32,070 nucleotides of DNA from JAWKTM01 sp041399085 (GTDB lineage Bacteria > Planctomycetota > Planctomycetia > Pirellulales > Pirellulaceae): the NCBI GenBank assembly GCA_041399085.1, contig JAWKTM010000074.1, positions 1 to 32,070 of the forward strand, written 5' to 3'. Position numbers and translations under genes: made by a program. Shown piece after piece: positions 31,771-32,070 of this stretch; the stretch's first letter is position 1, and each line of letters opens with the position of its first letter. Below the pieces are notes generated by a model, which was given only the letters and a program-made list of their open reading frames with translations, was not told the DNA's origin and made no database searches.

Positions 31771-32070
31771 TCACTCTACTGGAAGCTGGTCGATCATGCC
31801 GACCAGGAATTTTGCCAGCCGATCCGAAGTGGCGATCGCCGTCTCGCGCAGCTTCCACATATCTTTCACCACCGACGGCCGGCGAAACATGGCTCCGGCC
31901 GCAAAGCCCAGCTTGCCGGCCAACGACGGGCGATCGAGCAGCTTTTCGACTTCCTCGGGCATCGCATCGTCGATTCCGTCGCTGACGATCCGCACGGCCA
32001 GAAACCGAACGCCGCGCTCGCGACAGACACGAGCCACCGCCATCGTTTCCATGTCGCAAACGTCGGCCGA
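31771..32070 (-). CDS. Nucleoside phosphorylase/nucleosidase family protein, C-terminal part
   Basis: The frame is open to the window edge (100 codons seen, including the stop). SADVCDMETMAVARVCRERG followed by VRFLAVRIVSDGIDDAMP matches the C-terminal signature of the PNP/MTAN family, in which the D-M-E-x-x-A-x-A segment binds the ribose and the following strand ends in an Ser-Asp or Ser-Asp-like active-site motif. The rest (EEVEKLLDRPSLAGKLGFAAGAM and the terminal helix) fits the closing helices. Substrate (5'-methylthioadenosine, S-adenosylhomocysteine, futalosine or hopanoid precursor) cannot be told from this fragment. Confidence 0.8.
   Translation of the reverse strand, partial: SADVCDMETMAVARVCRERGVRFLAVRIVSDGIDDAMPEEVEKLLDRPSLAGKLGFAAGAMFRRPSVVKDMWKLRETAIATSDRLAKFLVGMIDQLPVE

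Overview
The window looks like chromosomal DNA of a planctomycete, probably near the Pirellulales. The evidence is the combination of a secreted sulfatase, a tandem DUF1080 lipoprotein, a DUF1597-type porin, a TMTC-like TPR mannosyltransferase homologue, a very large Gly/Ser/Asn-rich membrane protein, a PolA with a low-complexity N-terminal extension, and intergenic palindromic repeats of a kind common in that phylum. No rRNA, tRNA, CRISPR array or prophage was seen. The taxonomic call rests on gene content only.

Layout. 1-2.8 kb (minus strand): a STAS-domain protein, a Wzz/GumC-type chain-length protein, and the N-terminal part of a CpsD-like tyrosine-kinase homologue with degraded nucleotide-binding motifs. 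3.1-5.5 kb (plus): a shikimate dehydrogenase with an atypical substrate-site motif, then an exported sulfatase. 5.5-12.3 kb (minus): a Uma2-family nuclease, a PDZ membrane protein, and a housekeeping block transcribed polA > coaE > rho. polA is broken by about five small indels within 340 bases, between its 5' nuclease part and its proofreading/polymerase part. A 25-bp perfect hairpin lies between polA and coaE. 12.6-14.05 kb (plus): an undecaprenyl-phosphate sugar phosphotransferase whose last residues are frameshifted. 14.05-15.5 kb: a gene-poor patch with dispersed repeats and a decayed IS4-type transposase. 15.5-20.6 kb: a TMTC-like protein (minus) diverging from a three-gene plus-strand operon joined by ATGA overlaps (membrane-anchored small protein, GT-C-like membrane protein, YdcF/DUF218 protein). 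20.65-23.07 kb: a porin with a Cys-rich N-terminal segment (minus) diverging from a lipoprotein (plus) that ends at a strong terminator. 23.1-24.9 kb: a palindromic repeat doublet and an exported HExxH metallopeptidase. 24.9-28.7 kb (minus): a 1265-residue membrane protein with a roughly 590-residue low-complexity segment. 29.1-29.7 kb (plus): a textbook sigma-54 promoter followed by two very short genes with strong ribosome-binding sites. 29.7-32.07 kb (minus): a two-CBS-domain protein, the double-DUF1080 lipoprotein, and the C-terminus of a nucleoside phosphorylase/nucleosidase.

How the genes relate. Wzz, the CpsD-like protein, the sugar phosphotransferase and the two polytopic glycosyltransferase-like proteins suggest a loosely grouped surface-glycan function. 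The sulfatase, DUF1080 protein, porin and metallopeptidase belong to the envelope and polysaccharide-degradation repertoire. The most novel-looking item is the sigma-54 promoter driving an unrecognised 61-residue protein. The most important caution is the cluster of frameshifts in polA and the single one in the phosphotransferase gene, which may be sequence errors rather than biology.
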